Source: Bacteroidia bacterium
GTDB taxonomy: Bacteria; Bacteroidota; Bacteroidia; Flavobacteriales; Flavobacteriaceae
Reading direction: 5' to 3'
DNA length: 5,120 nucleotides
Assembly (NCBI GenBank): GCA_018679315.1
Contig: JAHHLF010000370.1
Span: 1-5,120, forward strand
The position numbers and the translations under genes were made by a program. Shown here in pieces: positions 5,084 through 5,120 of the stretch (position 1 is its first letter; the number at the start of each line of letters is the position of its first letter). Under the pieces are notes generated by a model. That model was given only the letters and a program-made list of their open reading frames with translations. It was not told the origin of the DNA and searched no databases.

Positions 5084-5120
5084 ATGTATTATGACCTCTT
5101 AAAATTTCTAACCTTTAGAA
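5084..5120 (+). CDS. possible start of a plus-strand gene, cut by window edge
   Basis: ATG at 5084 opens twelve codons (MYYDLLKFLTFR) that reach the right edge without a stop. The preceding 20 bases are purine- and A-rich (GGAAAAGAAAGAATAAAA), which is typical of flavobacterial start regions. Candidate promoter elements lie upstream at 4971-4978 and 5034-5042. The peptide is too short to identify. It is loosely like the N-termini of membrane-associated enzymes such as quinone-type dihydroorotate dehydrogenase, but it lacks enough residues to support that. Confidence 0.4.
   Translation, partial: MYYDLLKFLTFR

Noticed and set aside
1..5120. CRISPR array, tRNA, rRNA, insertion sequence or attachment site
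   Set aside because: No regularly spaced repeats, tRNA-like fold, transposase motifs or terminal repeats were seen on either strand.

Overview
The window looks like ordinary chromosomal DNA from a member of the Bacteroidota, most likely a flavobacterium. Four things point that way: translation starts lack clear Shine-Dalgarno sites and sit behind A-rich leaders; intergenic spaces carry matches to the Bacteroidota sigma-factor -7 element TAnnTTTG; the two small conserved genes resemble families (DUF6503-like and DUF6155-like) that I associate with this phylum; and the base composition is moderately AT-rich. No mobile element, CRISPR array, tRNA or rRNA is visible.

Layout. Positions 1-3537 hold three minus-strand genes, read from right to left. 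First is a superfamily 2 DEAH-box helicase related to the RadD/SSL2 group (2014-3537). Three bases after its stop comes a GT4-like glycosyltransferase (757-2010). After a 69-base gap comes menB, 1,4-dihydroxy-2-naphthoyl-CoA synthase of menaquinone synthesis, whose C-terminus runs off the left edge (1-687). The helicase and glycosyltransferase are almost certainly one transcript; menB may be on it or may have its own weak promoter. Positions 3538-3724 form a divergent intergenic region centred on a perfect 14-base palindrome in which two -7-like elements meet head to head. To the right is a plus-strand lipoprotein of unknown function (3725-4402). It converges on a minus-strand DUF6155-like gene (4406-4924) with only three bases between the stop codons. 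The last ~200 bases are a second intergenic region, with a TAnnTTTG match and possibly the first 12 codons of a plus-strand gene cut by the right edge.

How the genes work together. Only menB has a firm pathway assignment. The helicase probably acts in DNA repair or replication-fork maintenance by analogy with RadD, and its coupling to a glycosyltransferase is not explained by any pathway I know. The lipoprotein and the DUF6155-like protein show no obvious link to the other genes. I do not see a convincing new multi-gene system. The items most worth a second look are the symmetric divergent promoter, the helicase start (no ATG is possible), the helicase-glycosyltransferase coupling and a long AT-rich palindrome inside the glycosyltransferase gene.
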